The translations under genes were made by a program, and so were the position numbers. A DNA stretch of 64,000 nt from Stenotrophomonas tumulicola (lineage in GTDB: Bacteria; Pseudomonadota; Gammaproteobacteria; Xanthomonadales; Xanthomonadaceae). The notes under the pieces were generated by a model. That model had not been told where the DNA came from and made no database searches. It saw only the letters and a program-made list of their open reading frames with translations. Where the stretch lies: the NCBI RefSeq assembly GCF_014117215.1, contig NZ_JACGXS010000001.1:620001-684000 (forward strand), given 5' to 3'. Positions 26,887-36,104 of this stretch are shown here, piece by piece; positions within the stretch are counted from its first letter, which is position 1, and every line of letters starts with the position of its first letter.

Positions 26887-27243
26887 ATGGATTTCTACGG
26901 ATTGGATCGCAGCAAGGCCCTCACGCATTTCGACGGCGTTGCACTGGGACGTGCAGATCGCCAGACCGACACGGTGCGCGGCTGGAACCGCCTGCGGCCT
27001 GAGAACCTGCTGGACCTGCTCGATGGTGCCGCTACCGAAGCACGACGCGACGCACGTACGCTTGCCGCGCTGATGACCCGTGCCTCGTGGCGCATCAACC
27101 TGCAGGCGCCCTCGCAGGGCAAGGCCAACCAGCTGGTGAGCAATGCGCGCGAAGTCAGCGTGAGTGCCGGCGGCCGTGAATACCGACTGCAGCTGAGCGA
27201 AGGCTCGCGCCTCCAACTGGAGCGGATCAGCCAGGCCGGCTGA
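26887..27243 (+). CDS. unknown 118-aa protein between clpV and vgrG
   Basis: 118 residues from an ATG with AAGGAG 9 bases upstream, which rules out the 14 extra upstream codons. Not recognised. It is predicted soluble, with a basic helical middle (EARRDARTLAALMTRASW) and a C-terminal part rich in short beta-like segments (EVSVSAGGREYRLQLSEGSRLQLERI). It follows clpV by 43 bases and precedes vgrG by 37 bases, on the same strand, so it probably belongs to the apparatus or the spike module. No signal peptide or membrane segment. Confidence 0.7.
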   Translation: MDFYGLDRSKALTHFDGVALGRADRQTDTVRGWNRLRPENLLDLLDGAATEARRDARTLAALMTRASWRINLQAPSQGKANQLVSNAREVSVSAGGREYRLQLSEGSRLQLERISQAG

Positions 27244-27280
27244 TCTTCCGACGGACCGAACGAGCAAGCAAGGAGCTTCC

Positions 27281-30034
27281 ATGGACGCAGTCGCCACCCT
27301 TCTGTCCACGCTGGGCGCCCCGGGCCAGTCCGAACGGCTGCTGCGGCTGCACACGCCGCTGGGCGCCGACCAGCTGGTGCCGGTGACCTTTGCCGGCGTC
27401 GAATCCGTGGACGGCATCGGCTTCCGTTTCGAGGTGATCGCGCTGTCACCCGATGCGGGCCTGTCCATGGATGCACTGCTGGGCGCGCCGGTGCTGCTGG
27501 AACTGCTCTGTGCCGATTCCAACGCCGACCTGCGCCCCTTCCATGGCCATGTCACCCAGGCCGAACGGCAGGGCAGCAATGGCGGCCTTGCGCGCTACCG
27601 GCTGCTGATGGAGCCATGGCTGGCATTGCTGGACCAGCGCGTGGACAGCTACGTCTTCCATGACATGAGCGTGGTGGACATCGTTGAAAACGTGTTCGCC
27701 GACTATGTCGGCCAGGGTGTACTCGATGCGGCCTGGCGCTGGGACCTGGCGGACAGCGCGCTGTATGCCAAGCGCAGCCTGACCACGCAATACCAGGAAA
27801 GCGACCTGGCCTTCGTGCAGCGGCTGTTGGCGGAAGAGGGCATCTGGTTCTGGTTCGAACATGCCGGCGATACCGAAAGCGATACCTTCGGTGCCCACAC
27901 ACTGGTGCTGGCCGACCACATGCAGGCGGCCGGCGACGCCGGTACGGTGCGCTTCCATCGCGGCGATGCCACCGAACGCGAAGACAGCCTGCAGCAATGG
28001 TCGGTATCGCGCCGTGCACGCACCAGCCGGCTGAATCGCGCCAGCTGGGATTACCGCAGTCTGGACCTGCGTGCGGTTTCTGCGCAGGCCGACGCCCCGC
28101 AGTTCACCGCGGAAGATGCCGATACCAGTGGCCCGTATGGGTGGGTGGACCGTGCCCAGGGCGAGCGCCGCGCGCAGCAGCACCTGGACGCGCAGCGCGT
28201 GCGCAGCCATACCATCAATGCCCTGGGACGCTGGCGCCGGCAGGCCCCGGGCACCCGCTTCACGGTGAGCCAGCATCCGGCCATCGCCGCCGATGCCGGG
28301 TTCCTGTGCCTGTCCGTGCAGCACCAGGCGCGCAACAACCTGGGCGCGGACGTGTTCGATGCGCTGGAGCAGGCGTTCGGTGAGCATCTGGCGCCGGTTA
28401 CATTCCTGCCCACCGCGCTGGCTGGGCGCAGTGCCACGCATGATGCGTCGGCCAGCATATCGACCGAGTTCTATGAGAATCGCGTGGCGGCGTTGCCGGC
28501 CACGCAGACCTATCGCCCGCAGACCGAGGATGGGCATGGTGCCCGGTTGCATCCAAAGCCGACCATCACCGGCACGCTGGGCGCGATCGTGGTCAGCGAC
28601 GGCGAGCCATTGCAGTCCGACCGCGACCATCGCATCAAGGTGCAGTTCGCCTGGCAACGCGGCGGCAATGCCAGCAGCGGACTGTCCCATCCGGGCGGGG
28701 ACGACAACGCGCCGGGTAACGCCACGGCGTGGACCTGGGTACGAGTGATGACGCCATGGGCCGGCGACAACTGGGGTGGCGTGGTGTTGCCCCGACGCGG
28801 CCAGGAAGTGCTGGTGGGCTTCATGGAGGGCGATATCGACCGGCCGGTGGTGCTGGGCGCGGTGTACAACGGCCGTGGCCAGGCTGATGCGGCGCACAAC
28901 CAGGTGGGCGGCGGCGGTGCTGGTGCCACCGGCAACGCTGCAGCGTGGTTCGAGGGCAATGAACATGCGGCGGTGTTCACCGGCTTCAAGAGCCAGGCGC
29001 TGGCCGACAGCCAGGCCGGCACCGGCGGCTACCAGCAACTGCGGCTGGACGACACGCCCGGGCAGGGGCGCGCCGAACTGGGCACCACCCAGCATGCCAG
29101 CGTGCTGGCGTTGGGCCACCTGAAGGGCGGCACGGACAACGTACGCCAGGCCGAGCGCGGCTTTGGCGCGGAACTGTCGACCCAGGCCTACGGCGCGCTG
29201 CGCGCCGGCCAGGGCCTGCTGCTGAGCAGCGAAGACGGCAACAACCAGCTCGCCGCTGATGCAGCACGCGAGCAGCTGCAGCAGGGCGATGAACTGCTGG
29301 CCAGCCTCGCCGAGGCGGCACGCACGCAACGGGCGGGGCTGCCCGATGAACCGGAGCGACTGCCGAGCCAGGAGGGGCTGACCACGCTGCAGGAATCCCT
29401 GGCGGCCACCACTGACGGCAGTGCCAACGCGGACATCGGCGGTGGCGCCGGCAAGGTGCCGGGCTGGAGTGCGCCGGTGTTGCTGGGCAGCGGCCAGGCG
29501 GGCGTAATGAGCCTGACGCCGGCGGACCAGGTGTGGGTGTCGGGCACGCAGACCACGCTGAGCGCGGGCAATGCGCTGAACTGGATGAGCCAGGGCCACC
29601 TGGTGCTGGCGGTGGCCGGTGGACTGGTGCTGTATACGCAGGGCGGCGCGGCACTGGCTGGTGCACCAAACCAGGAGAAGGGCATCGCGCTGCACGCGGC
29701 GCAGGGCAAGGTGAGCGCACGTGCGCACCGCAACCAGGCCACGCTGGCGGCCAAGACCGAAGTGCGCATCGCCAGCATGGAGGCCGATGTGGAGCTGGCT
29801 GCGCCGAGCCAACATCTGCTGGCCACGGCCGCTGGCGCCTACCTGCGGATAGAGGGCGACAACATCGAATTGGGTGCGCCGGGGACGATTGAATTCAAGG
29901 GCAGCCGCCGGGAGTGGATGGGGCCGCAGGCGGCGGCTGGCACTGCCGAGATCCCGAAGGGAGACTTCAAGGGATGCGACCCCCAGATGATGAATGCCCA
30001 GCTTCGTTATGAAGCAACGGCGGATCTGGGGTAG
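27281..30034 (+). CDS. vgrG: VgrG spike protein
   Basis: 917 residues; starts with AAGGAG 5 bases before the ATG. It shows the gp27-like region (QYQESDLAFVQRLLAEEG, about residue 170), the OB fold with VVLPRRGQEVLVGFMEGDIDRP (about 500) and a DUF2345 C-terminus ending LRIEGDNIELGAPG. The tail of about 45 residues ends FKGCDPQMMNAQLRYEATADLG and may be the adaptor docking site. It opens the island that carries the BTH_I2691-type effector; the next gene is DUF4123 after an 8-base gap. Confidence 0.95.
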   Translation: MDAVATLLSTLGAPGQSERLLRLHTPLGADQLVPVTFAGVESVDGIGFRFEVIALSPDAGLSMDALLGAPVLLELLCADSNADLRPFHGHVTQAERQGSNGGLARYRLLMEPWLALLDQRVDSYVFHDMSVVDIVENVFADYVGQGVLDAAWRWDLADSALYAKRSLTTQYQESDLAFVQRLLAEEGIWFWFEHAGDTESDTFGAHTLVLADHMQAAGDAGTVRFHRGDATEREDSLQQWSVSRRARTSRLNRASWDYRSLDLRAVSAQADAPQFTAEDADTSGPYGWVDRAQGERRAQQHLDAQRVRSHTINALGRWRRQAPGTRFTVSQHPAIAADAGFLCLSVQHQARNNLGADVFDALEQAFGEHLAPVTFLPTALAGRSATHDASASISTEFYENRVAALPATQTYRPQTEDGHGARLHPKPTITGTLGAIVVSDGEPLQSDRDHRIKVQFAWQRGGNASSGLSHPGGDDNAPGNATAWTWVRVMTPWAGDNWGGVVLPRRGQEVLVGFMEGDIDRPVVLGAVYNGRGQADAAHNQVGGGGAGATGNAAAWFEGNEHAAVFTGFKSQALADSQAGTGGYQQLRLDDTPGQGRAELGTTQHASVLALGHLKGGTDNVRQAERGFGAELSTQAYGALRAGQGLLLSSEDGNNQLAADAAREQLQQGDELLASLAEAARTQRAGLPDEPERLPSQEGLTTLQESLAATTDGSANADIGGGAGKVPGWSAPVLLGSGQAGVMSLTPADQVWVSGTQTTLSAGNALNWMSQGHLVLAVAGGLVLYTQGGAALAGAPNQEKGIALHAAQGKVSARAHRNQATLAAKTEVRIASMEADVELAAPSQHLLATAAGAYLRIEGDNIELGAPGTIEFKGSRREWMGPQAAAGTAEIPKGDFKGCDPQMMNAQLRYEATADLG

Positions 30035-30042
30035 GTCGAGTC

Positions 30043-31008
30043 ATGACAGCCGCAGTGTCAAATGAATCAAGAATCGAAGCGGTGCGCGAGCGCTTGTATG
30101 CGCTCGCCCAGGCGTCAGGGGCGCTCAAGTGCTACCTGCTCATGCAGACGGCAGACCTGCCCGATGAACTGGATGACCACCTCCAGCAGGCAATGTCGGC
30201 CGCAGGAATCGAGCCTGTCCAGGCGAAGATCGCCCAACTGCCGGCGCGTTACTGGCCCGTGCTGGTTACATTGAACCTGCGCGAGGGCCTGCACTCGGCG
30301 GTGTCCGCACAGGCGGTGTCGCTGGCAATGGCCGATACCGAGCCGCAATCGCTGCGTCGGGGAAAAGTACAGCGGACATGTGCCTGGATCTTCAGCGATA
30401 TGTCCATCGACGAAGTGGCCCGCCACATTGCAACAACGGCAGTCGCCCATCATCCGGCGTCGCACAAGAATCGCTGGGTGCGCTACTACGATCCGATGGT
30501 GGCCGATCTGTTCTGGCGCGCCTGCACGCCGGGGCAGCACCTGCATTTCCTGCGGGGCATTGCGCATTGGGCCTATATCGACCGCTGGCAGCAACTGCAG
30601 CTCGTCCAGCCCTCCCGGATCGGGGAGGGGCCTGTCTCCCCGCTCACCGCGCCGGTCTGGGAGCGCCTGCAGGGCGTGGGCGCATTGAACCAGGCATGGC
30701 TGCGTGCCCGCAGCGAAGGCCTTGAGATAGAACCGGACCGCCTGTGGCGTGCCGCCGCGTCGCTGCAACAGGGCTATCGCAGCGGCCTGCGCAAGCACGT
30801 CGACCTCGACCTGTTTGCCTGGCAGGCGATTCAGCTGGGGCCCGATTTCTACAGGCATGACAAAGTACAGGCATTGCTCAAGCAAGCCAGCGAAGGCCAT
30901 GACTACGGTGAACTGGCACATCAACTGGACGATGCGCAATGGCATCGGATTGGTCTGGAAGCGGGCACCACGCGTGCCCAGTCTGCTCAGGAACGAGAAT
31001 CGCCATGA
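30043..31008 (+). CDS. DUF4123 domain T6SS effector adaptor
   Basis: 321 residues, second DUF4123 adaptor of the window. Start CYLLMQTADLP (about residue 27) is the family N-terminal strand, then RWVRYYDPMVADLFWRA (about 146) and FLRGIAHWAYIDRWQQLQLV, which parallels FLAGIHQWQYFDRFGDL of the first adaptor. Its stop overlaps the effector start (ATGA). It is expected to bridge the upstream VgrG and the effector, and remain in the producer cytoplasm. Confidence 0.88.
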   Translation: MTAAVSNESRIEAVRERLYALAQASGALKCYLLMQTADLPDELDDHLQQAMSAAGIEPVQAKIAQLPARYWPVLVTLNLREGLHSAVSAQAVSLAMADTEPQSLRRGKVQRTCAWIFSDMSIDEVARHIATTAVAHHPASHKNRWVRYYDPMVADLFWRACTPGQHLHFLRGIAHWAYIDRWQQLQLVQPSRIGEGPVSPLTAPVWERLQGVGALNQAWLRARSEGLEIEPDRLWRAAASLQQGYRSGLRKHVDLDLFAWQAIQLGPDFYRHDKVQALLKQASEGHDYGELAHQLDDAQWHRIGLEAGTTRAQSAQERESP

Positions 31009-33965
31009 CGAATGATGACACCCTGCCAAGATCCCCCGGTGGACAGACGCCGACGGAGAACGCCAGCGCGAGTATCCAATCCGGGAACAACGTTACTGAC
31101 CTGCCTGCGGTAAAAGCCGTCGGGCCCGATGGAGGTGACGGCGATATCCCCTGCGATATATGCCGCAGCACCGGCCTTGTGATCCTGCCCGTCCGCTACA
31201 CGGTGGTGCCTGCTTCCTGCCCAGGAGCGGGATTGGGCTCCCTGCCGCGGGGGCGTGCATGCAAGGAAGATGTGTCGGCTGCGGGCTATGAGTATGCGCT
31301 GCGCACGTTGCGCCAGGGCATGCTGTATTTGTTCTACGAACAATCAGGTCCCTACGGACCCAGGCAGTGGGAAGCGTATGCGGTGGCCGAGAACGGCACG
31401 CTGTGGCGGCAGCCATCTGCCCATGCTGCACGCAGCATTCAGGGTGGTGGCCTGCCTGCCTGCTCGCGTTCCTCGCACAACGCCGAGCGCATGGAGTTCA
31501 TTACCGTGCAACGTCCACACCAGTGCGGCACGGTGTGGATGGCGTTCTCCGAACACCTGTGGACGCCGGCCACGCTGGATCGGTATGCCAGCGATCCCAC
31601 GTTGCGTGCCGAGCGCATGCAGCCGATCACCCCGGGGGAGTGGATCGGCACGCCAAAGGCCAGGGAGGACGCCGCGCCGCTGGCAGGCGCCGACGGCCTG
31701 AAGGCGGTAATGGAATATCGCGGCTTCGAAGAGGCAATCGGCGAGCCTGTCGAGCTGCCACACCAGCAAAGGCCAGAAGAAATCAGCAATGCGGATGGCA
31801 GCCACAAGGACGTAGTCCTGAAACGCAATGCCACGCGTTACCGATGGTCGTTGCGCACCCACGCGTCCAACGGCCCTTCGGGCGAGGCCGCACTGCAGCA
31901 GCGCTATGCCTTGATGCAGTCGTTCAGCCACAACGGCCAGCAGGGCGACAAGCGCAAGGCCTACACCCCGATGTTGCTGGGTTTGTGGGATGCGGTGGGC
32001 GTTGCGCACGAACTCAACGGTTACCGTCACGACGTGGTCGGCGCCATGGCGCGCTACAACGAAGAGCGCGCCATGGAGCGCAACGCGATGGAGCATATCG
32101 AGGAGATCGATACGCTGCTGCAGCGCAATGCCGGGGTATTGTCAGACCAGTACGCGCGGGCAAGCCGTGCGCGGATGGAAGAGATTGAGCAGGACCTGAA
32201 GCAGTCCAGCAGCAACCCGGTGGTGCGCGCGGGCATGGAACAGATGCGTGCCCATGGCCTGGAATCATCGAACGAAGCGACTTGGGACAGCCTGTCCAAG
32301 GCGCTGCTGCCGCTGTACCAGCGGGAGGCGCGCGAGAAGTGGGAGAAGACCTATTGGCCGATGATCGACGAGCCCGCGTATACCCTCTTCAAGGAGAACG
32401 CGGGGAAGTTCGCCGAGGCGGCGATGGAGCTGTTGGCGCCCCGTACCCAATTACTGGGCAAGTGGCTGTCCAATGAGCTGTTCTTGGCGACGCTGGAGGA
32501 CTACGACGGCACCTCGCCGGAATGCGGTGTTCGTTTCGAGGACGCGGTAACCACGGCTGTGGAAGGGCTGGGCATGGACGCGCTCGGACGCAAGCTGTTG
32601 CAGGACATGGCCAGCGACCTGAACGTGACTGGCCGAAGCTGCCTGCTGTGGCGCGTGGTGGCGCAGAACCAGGACGGGGCGCGGGAGGAGTTGCAGCAGG
32701 TGCTGGGCGAAGCTGACAGCCTGAAAGACACCGTGCTGTCGGCATCGGGCGCTGCCTGGAACACCTTCGTGACGACCAGCAAAACCTTGAAGAAGTTCAT
32801 GGGCGTGTATAAGGGCTTCGACGCGGTGCAGAAGAAGGTGGGGCCGCTGACGCCAACCGATCGCATGCTGCGCGACAGCGGCGTGGACCGGTTCATCACC
32901 ACGGCGGGTGCATTCCTGCTCAATTCCTTCCCATTGAACGGCTTGCAGGACAAGGTGGGCAACGGACTGGTGCGCTTCGTGCTGATGACACGGGGACTGA
33001 TGGATGAAGCTGAAGCTTCGAACCTGATCAACCTGGAAGCCAGTACTGCCGTGGGCGTGCGCAACTACTTCCTGCAGCAGGTGAAGCACTACCAAGGCCA
33101 GAAGCTGACCGCCGGCACGCCGATGATGTACGCGCTGCGGGATGTGGAACGCCACCACGGCACAGAGCTGATGCGCCAGCGCTGGGCGCGGGCCAGTGAA
33201 GGCAGCCGCAATGCGATGCGGCTGGGTGCGCTGACCGGCGTGCTGGAGCTGGTGAACTTCATCAACCTGTTGAACAAGGCCGACAAACAGGCACGCGACT
33301 ACGGCAGCCTGGTGGCATCCGGTGCGTCGCTGGTGGCGGTGTATACCAGCATGTCGGAGAAGGTGAGTACCGAGTTCTTTGGCGGTACCAGTCGCAGTGC
33401 GGCGAAGATGAAGGCTATCGGTGGGTGGCTGGGCGGGTTTGGTACTTATATTGGGGTTTATTACGATGTGGGAACTACTTTAGCTCGAACTGAAAGAAAT
33501 AATTGGTCGGAGGCGCTCCTATACGCTGTTAAGACAGGTGCTGGCGCCGTAGTTGGCGCATCTCAGTTCCTCACTGCTTTGATATTCTCTGCACCACTCA
33601 TTGAGAAGGCTCTCGGCCGACGGGGGGTGGTAATTTGGCTGGACGCAGCTAAAGCCGGCATACAGGCTGCTGCTGCGAAGGAGGGCGCGGAGATATTGGC
33701 AAAGGCTTCGATGAAGCGCCTTGGAGTCTGGATGCTGCGTTTGGGTAGCTGGGAGGTTACAGTAGCTTTGCTGGCCATTGACGTGCTGATCTACGTTGTT
33801 GAACCAGATGCCTTGGAAAAATGGTGCCAGAGCAATCGTTTTGGCAAGATTGATGAAGGTGGGTGGCTTGGCTTCGGTGCCAGTGCACCTCGCTATAAAA
33901 CACTTAAGGAGCAGGACGAAAAATTCCATGGCGCCATGGGTGAGGTCAGTGCTCGTGGCGTTTGA
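31005..33965 (+). CDS. T6SS effector, BTH_I2691 family, membrane-active
   Basis: 986 residues. The N-terminal module has CDICRSTGLVILPVRYTVVP (about residues 45-65), the C..C....ILPVRY signature of BTH_I2691/VasX-like T6SS effectors, then YALRTLRQGMLYLFYE. A long helical middle follows (about 340-700). The C-terminal part holds several hydrophobic segments (about 775-795, 800-825, 840-870 and 920-945), suggesting insertion into the target inner membrane. The start ATG overlaps the adaptor stop; the frame is open for 22 codons upstream but inside the adaptor gene. GC content drops sharply at about 33,440, inside the last 175 codons. A membrane-depolarising activity is inferred from the family. 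Confidence 0.85.
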   Translation: MTNDDTLPRSPGGQTPTENASASIQSGNNVTDLPAVKAVGPDGGDGDIPCDICRSTGLVILPVRYTVVPASCPGAGLGSLPRGRACKEDVSAAGYEYALRTLRQGMLYLFYEQSGPYGPRQWEAYAVAENGTLWRQPSAHAARSIQGGGLPACSRSSHNAERMEFITVQRPHQCGTVWMAFSEHLWTPATLDRYASDPTLRAERMQPITPGEWIGTPKAREDAAPLAGADGLKAVMEYRGFEEAIGEPVELPHQQRPEEISNADGSHKDVVLKRNATRYRWSLRTHASNGPSGEAALQQRYALMQSFSHNGQQGDKRKAYTPMLLGLWDAVGVAHELNGYRHDVVGAMARYNEERAMERNAMEHIEEIDTLLQRNAGVLSDQYARASRARMEEIEQDLKQSSSNPVVRAGMEQMRAHGLESSNEATWDSLSKALLPLYQREAREKWEKTYWPMIDEPAYTLFKENAGKFAEAAMELLAPRTQLLGKWLSNELFLATLEDYDGTSPECGVRFEDAVTTAVEGLGMDALGRKLLQDMASDLNVTGRSCLLWRVVAQNQDGAREELQQVLGEADSLKDTVLSASGAAWNTFVTTSKTLKKFMGVYKGFDAVQKKVGPLTPTDRMLRDSGVDRFITTAGAFLLNSFPLNGLQDKVGNGLVRFVLMTRGLMDEAEASNLINLEASTAVGVRNYFLQQVKHYQGQKLTAGTPMMYALRDVERHHGTELMRQRWARASEGSRNAMRLGALTGVLELVNFINLLNKADKQARDYGSLVASGASLVAVYTSMSEKVSTEFFGGTSRSAAKMKAIGGWLGGFGTYIGVYYDVGTTLARTERNNWSEALLYAVKTGAGAVVGASQFLTALIFSAPLIEKALGRRGVVIWLDAAKAGIQAAAAKEGAEILAKASMKRLGVWMLRLGSWEVTVALLAIDVLIYVVEPDALEKWCQSNRFGKIDEGGWLGFGASAPRYKTLKEQDEKFHGAMGEVSARGV

Positions 33966-33992
33966 TTGAGATCATATGGCGAGGCAGAGAGC

Positions 33993-34739
33993 GTGGCACA
34001 AGAGCTGAATGGTCAAGCGCAGGTATTAAGCGGCAGGCTACGTAACGTAAAAGTCACCAATACCACAGCGGAGGTGTTCTTTCGCGCGGGTGACCGTGAG
34101 GGGATGGCGGCAACGGGGGTCGCGGCGGCTGCCTTGGGATTGAGTGGCGCCGCTGCAGGAATGGTGGCGATGTCCATGGAGGAGATGAGTGAGCCGGTCA
34201 GCCAGGTTAGCTTCGACATCGACGGAAAGCATGTAGAAGCATTGCTGTGGAACTGGCCATTCAAGGAAGAGGATGAGGTCCAGGTAGTGGTCGAGCCATC
34301 ACCTTCCGGTAGCTATACCGGGTTCGCGGTTCTGGATCCAAGGGAGCAAATTATCGTCCTGTACCCGCATGTCTCTGCGGGGGGGGTAGCACATTGGAAG
34401 AACGTTATCCGATTGTCTTCCTTGGTGTCTGCGGCACTTGTTGTTTTCATTTATCTTCTGGTAATGGCTATTACATACTTCCCTGGTGGCGTGAGGGGGG
34501 ATAGATTTTATGATTTTGCTAAATTTATGCTTCTCGCCTCGCCACTCCAGTTTTTGTTGTTCTTTGTTATAGGTTGTCGTATGGGGCGCCGTTTTACTGC
34601 GTTTGTCAGGATGGCCGAGCCGATATTTGCTGTGCTTGGCTGGAAAAACGTCAGAAATATAAGTCTTCGCAAGATGACCAAGGCCAAGAAGAAACCGACC
34701 GATCCGCCTGCAATGGGCGACAGCTACTTCCGCTATTGA
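33993..34739 (+). CDS. probable membrane immunity protein
   Basis: 248 residues. A soluble N-terminal part (about 1-135) with an Ala/Gly-rich stretch (GVAAAALGLSGAAAGMVAM, near residue 40), then two strong transmembrane segments (about 150-170 and 185-205) and a short basic tail. No family recognised. GTG 33993 has a GAGGCAGAG element upstream; TTG 33966, directly after the effector stop, is an alternative start. Position directly after a membrane-active effector and the same low GC content argue that it is its cognate inner-membrane immunity protein. The reading frame contains an 8-G tract (34379-34386), where slippage would cut off both membrane helices. Confidence 0.7.
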   Translation: MAQELNGQAQVLSGRLRNVKVTNTTAEVFFRAGDREGMAATGVAAAALGLSGAAAGMVAMSMEEMSEPVSQVSFDIDGKHVEALLWNWPFKEEDEVQVVVEPSPSGSYTGFAVLDPREQIIVLYPHVSAGGVAHWKNVIRLSSLVSAALVVFIYLLVMAITYFPGGVRGDRFYDFAKFMLLASPLQFLLFFVIGCRMGRRFTAFVRMAEPIFAVLGWKNVRNISLRKMTKAKKKPTDPPAMGDSYFRY

Positions 34740-34746
34740 CATATCG

Positions 34747-35055
34747 ATGGCAGCCTACCCTCGGGGCTGGCTCGCCGCACATGGGGTTGATGAGGCCCAT
34801 ATCTATTTTTCGGTAGAGCCTGCCTGGCGGAATTGTTGGCGCTGGGTAATGATTACGATGGGTGCGCCGTTGGCGAGGCTACGATACCTGCTTGCGCCCA
34901 TCTACTCTCCTGTCCTGACGATCTTGGCTGCATGGCGCTGGCTGGTTTTTAACAGCTGCCGAAAGCCTGAATGGCTGCCTGATCTGGTCAGCAGAAATAG
35001 TTCTGCAGCAGAGCCGGGTGCTTGGCGAGAGCTTGCGCTTATTGCGGGAATTTGA
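34747..35055 (+). pseudogene. truncated copy of the DUF6708 gene
   Basis: The 102-residue frame matches only the C-terminal third of the DUF6708 protein encoded at 35112-36104: SVEPAWRNCWRWVMITMGAP versus SVEPTWRNCWRWVMLTMGAP, and so on to EPGAWREL/EPGAWREP. The N-terminal two thirds, including both membrane helices, are missing, and the 3' end has shifted frame after ALIAG. DNA similarity is strong over about 270 bases, so this is a divergent tandem copy that lost its 5' part. It may still be translated from ATG 34747, but the product would lack its membrane anchor. Confidence 0.8.
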
Positions 35056-35111
35056 AACGAACCCAAGTGCCCAGCACGGGACGTTCTGAGGAAATAGCTG
35101 GGAATCATGAA

Positions 35112-36104
35112 ATGTTTACTGGTTGGTTGAAGGCCTTTCCGTCCGGACGAGCCCTGAGTCGTGAGGAACGTGCAGCTGGGCTTTCATCTGTGAGCTATGA
35201 CAAAGTGGGTCTGGATGAACAGCTGAGCTTGACAAGATTGAACTATAACTTTTCGGAATTTGTTGATCGCGCGTTTCGAGTGCGCGGGAGTGCGGCCACT
35301 TTACTTGGATTTTTTTCATTTCTAATAGTTATGGGCACAATCCTTGCGCTCTGGTCGCTGACTTATGATCTCGCGAGTGGCGGTAAACATGATGTGGTCG
35401 AGTTGCTGACTACAGTTTGCATAGGTTCCGTGTTCCTGGTCTTCTTCCTGATTGCGATATGGTATGTATCGTTGAGGAAGGAGCTATTTGCATATCGTTA
35501 TTATCCTGTAAGGTTCAATCGTACCTCTGGCATGGTATCGATTTTTCGTCATAATGGGCGTAACGGAGTTTTGTCTATTCCGTTCGATCAGGTCTTTTGG
35601 TTTGTCGGGCGTGGTGATCGCATGGAATTTTTGTGTGACCTCCGTGGTGCTGTTCTCGACGGTGAGAAGATCGTTCACATGTTTTCGGTCGGTCATTACT
35701 TCGAAGCAGCGGGAGAGCAGCGGGTCAGGTCACTCTGGTCTTTCATCTGTACATACATGGAGGGGGGGGCTGACTTGCTTGCTGCCCGTGGCGTGAAGGC
35801 CAATATCGATCTTTCGGTAGAACCGACATGGCGGAACTGCTGGCGTTGGGTAATGCTTACGATGGGCGCGCCATTTGCGCAGTTGCGATATGTGCTTGCG
35901 CCGATTTATTACCCTGTCCTGACGATCATGGCTGCATGGCGTTGGCTTGCCCTTAATAGCTGCCGAAAGCCGAAATGGCCGCTGGATCTGTTTAGTGGGC
36001 GTAGTTCCGCAATAGAGCCGGGAGCCTGGCGAGAACCTGCGCTTATTGGGGAATTTGAGGTGGACCCAGGTGCCCGGCTCCAGACGCCCGGAGGCAAGAG
36101 GTGA
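35112..36104 (+). CDS. DUF6708 membrane protein
   Basis: 330 residues. The start MFTGWLKAFPSG (ATG 35112) was preferred because the 30 upstream codons overlap the truncated copy. Two transmembrane helices (about residues 63-88 and 95-118) are followed by the DUF6708 pattern: RYYPVRFNRTSGMVSIFR, with a conserved W-containing strand (VFWFVGRG), then an SVGHYFE region and a C-terminal third rich in Trp/Arg. DUF6708 genes often accompany T6SS effectors as immunity or accessory membrane proteins; the role here is inferred from context. An 8-G tract (35762-35769) lies in the coding sequence. Confidence 0.78.
   Translation: MFTGWLKAFPSGRALSREERAAGLSSVSYDKVGLDEQLSLTRLNYNFSEFVDRAFRVRGSAATLLGFFSFLIVMGTILALWSLTYDLASGGKHDVVELLTTVCIGSVFLVFFLIAIWYVSLRKELFAYRYYPVRFNRTSGMVSIFRHNGRNGVLSIPFDQVFWFVGRGDRMEFLCDLRGAVLDGEKIVHMFSVGHYFEAAGEQRVRSLWSFICTYMEGGADLLAARGVKANIDLSVEPTWRNCWRWVMLTMGAPFAQLRYVLAPIYYPVLTIMAAWRWLALNSCRKPKWPLDLFSGRSSAIEPGAWREPALIGEFEVDPGARLQTPGGKR

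Noticed and set aside
27446-29815. 789-codon minus-strand frame opposite the third vgrG
   Set aside because: Shadow frame produced by codon bias; the plus-strand VgrG is unambiguous.
1-36104. Prophage tail region
   Set aside because: The phage-like proteins (VgrG, Hcp, TssE) occur with ClpV, TssB/C, TssJ/K/L and effectors, which is a T6SS; no capsid, portal, integrase or lysis cassette is seen.
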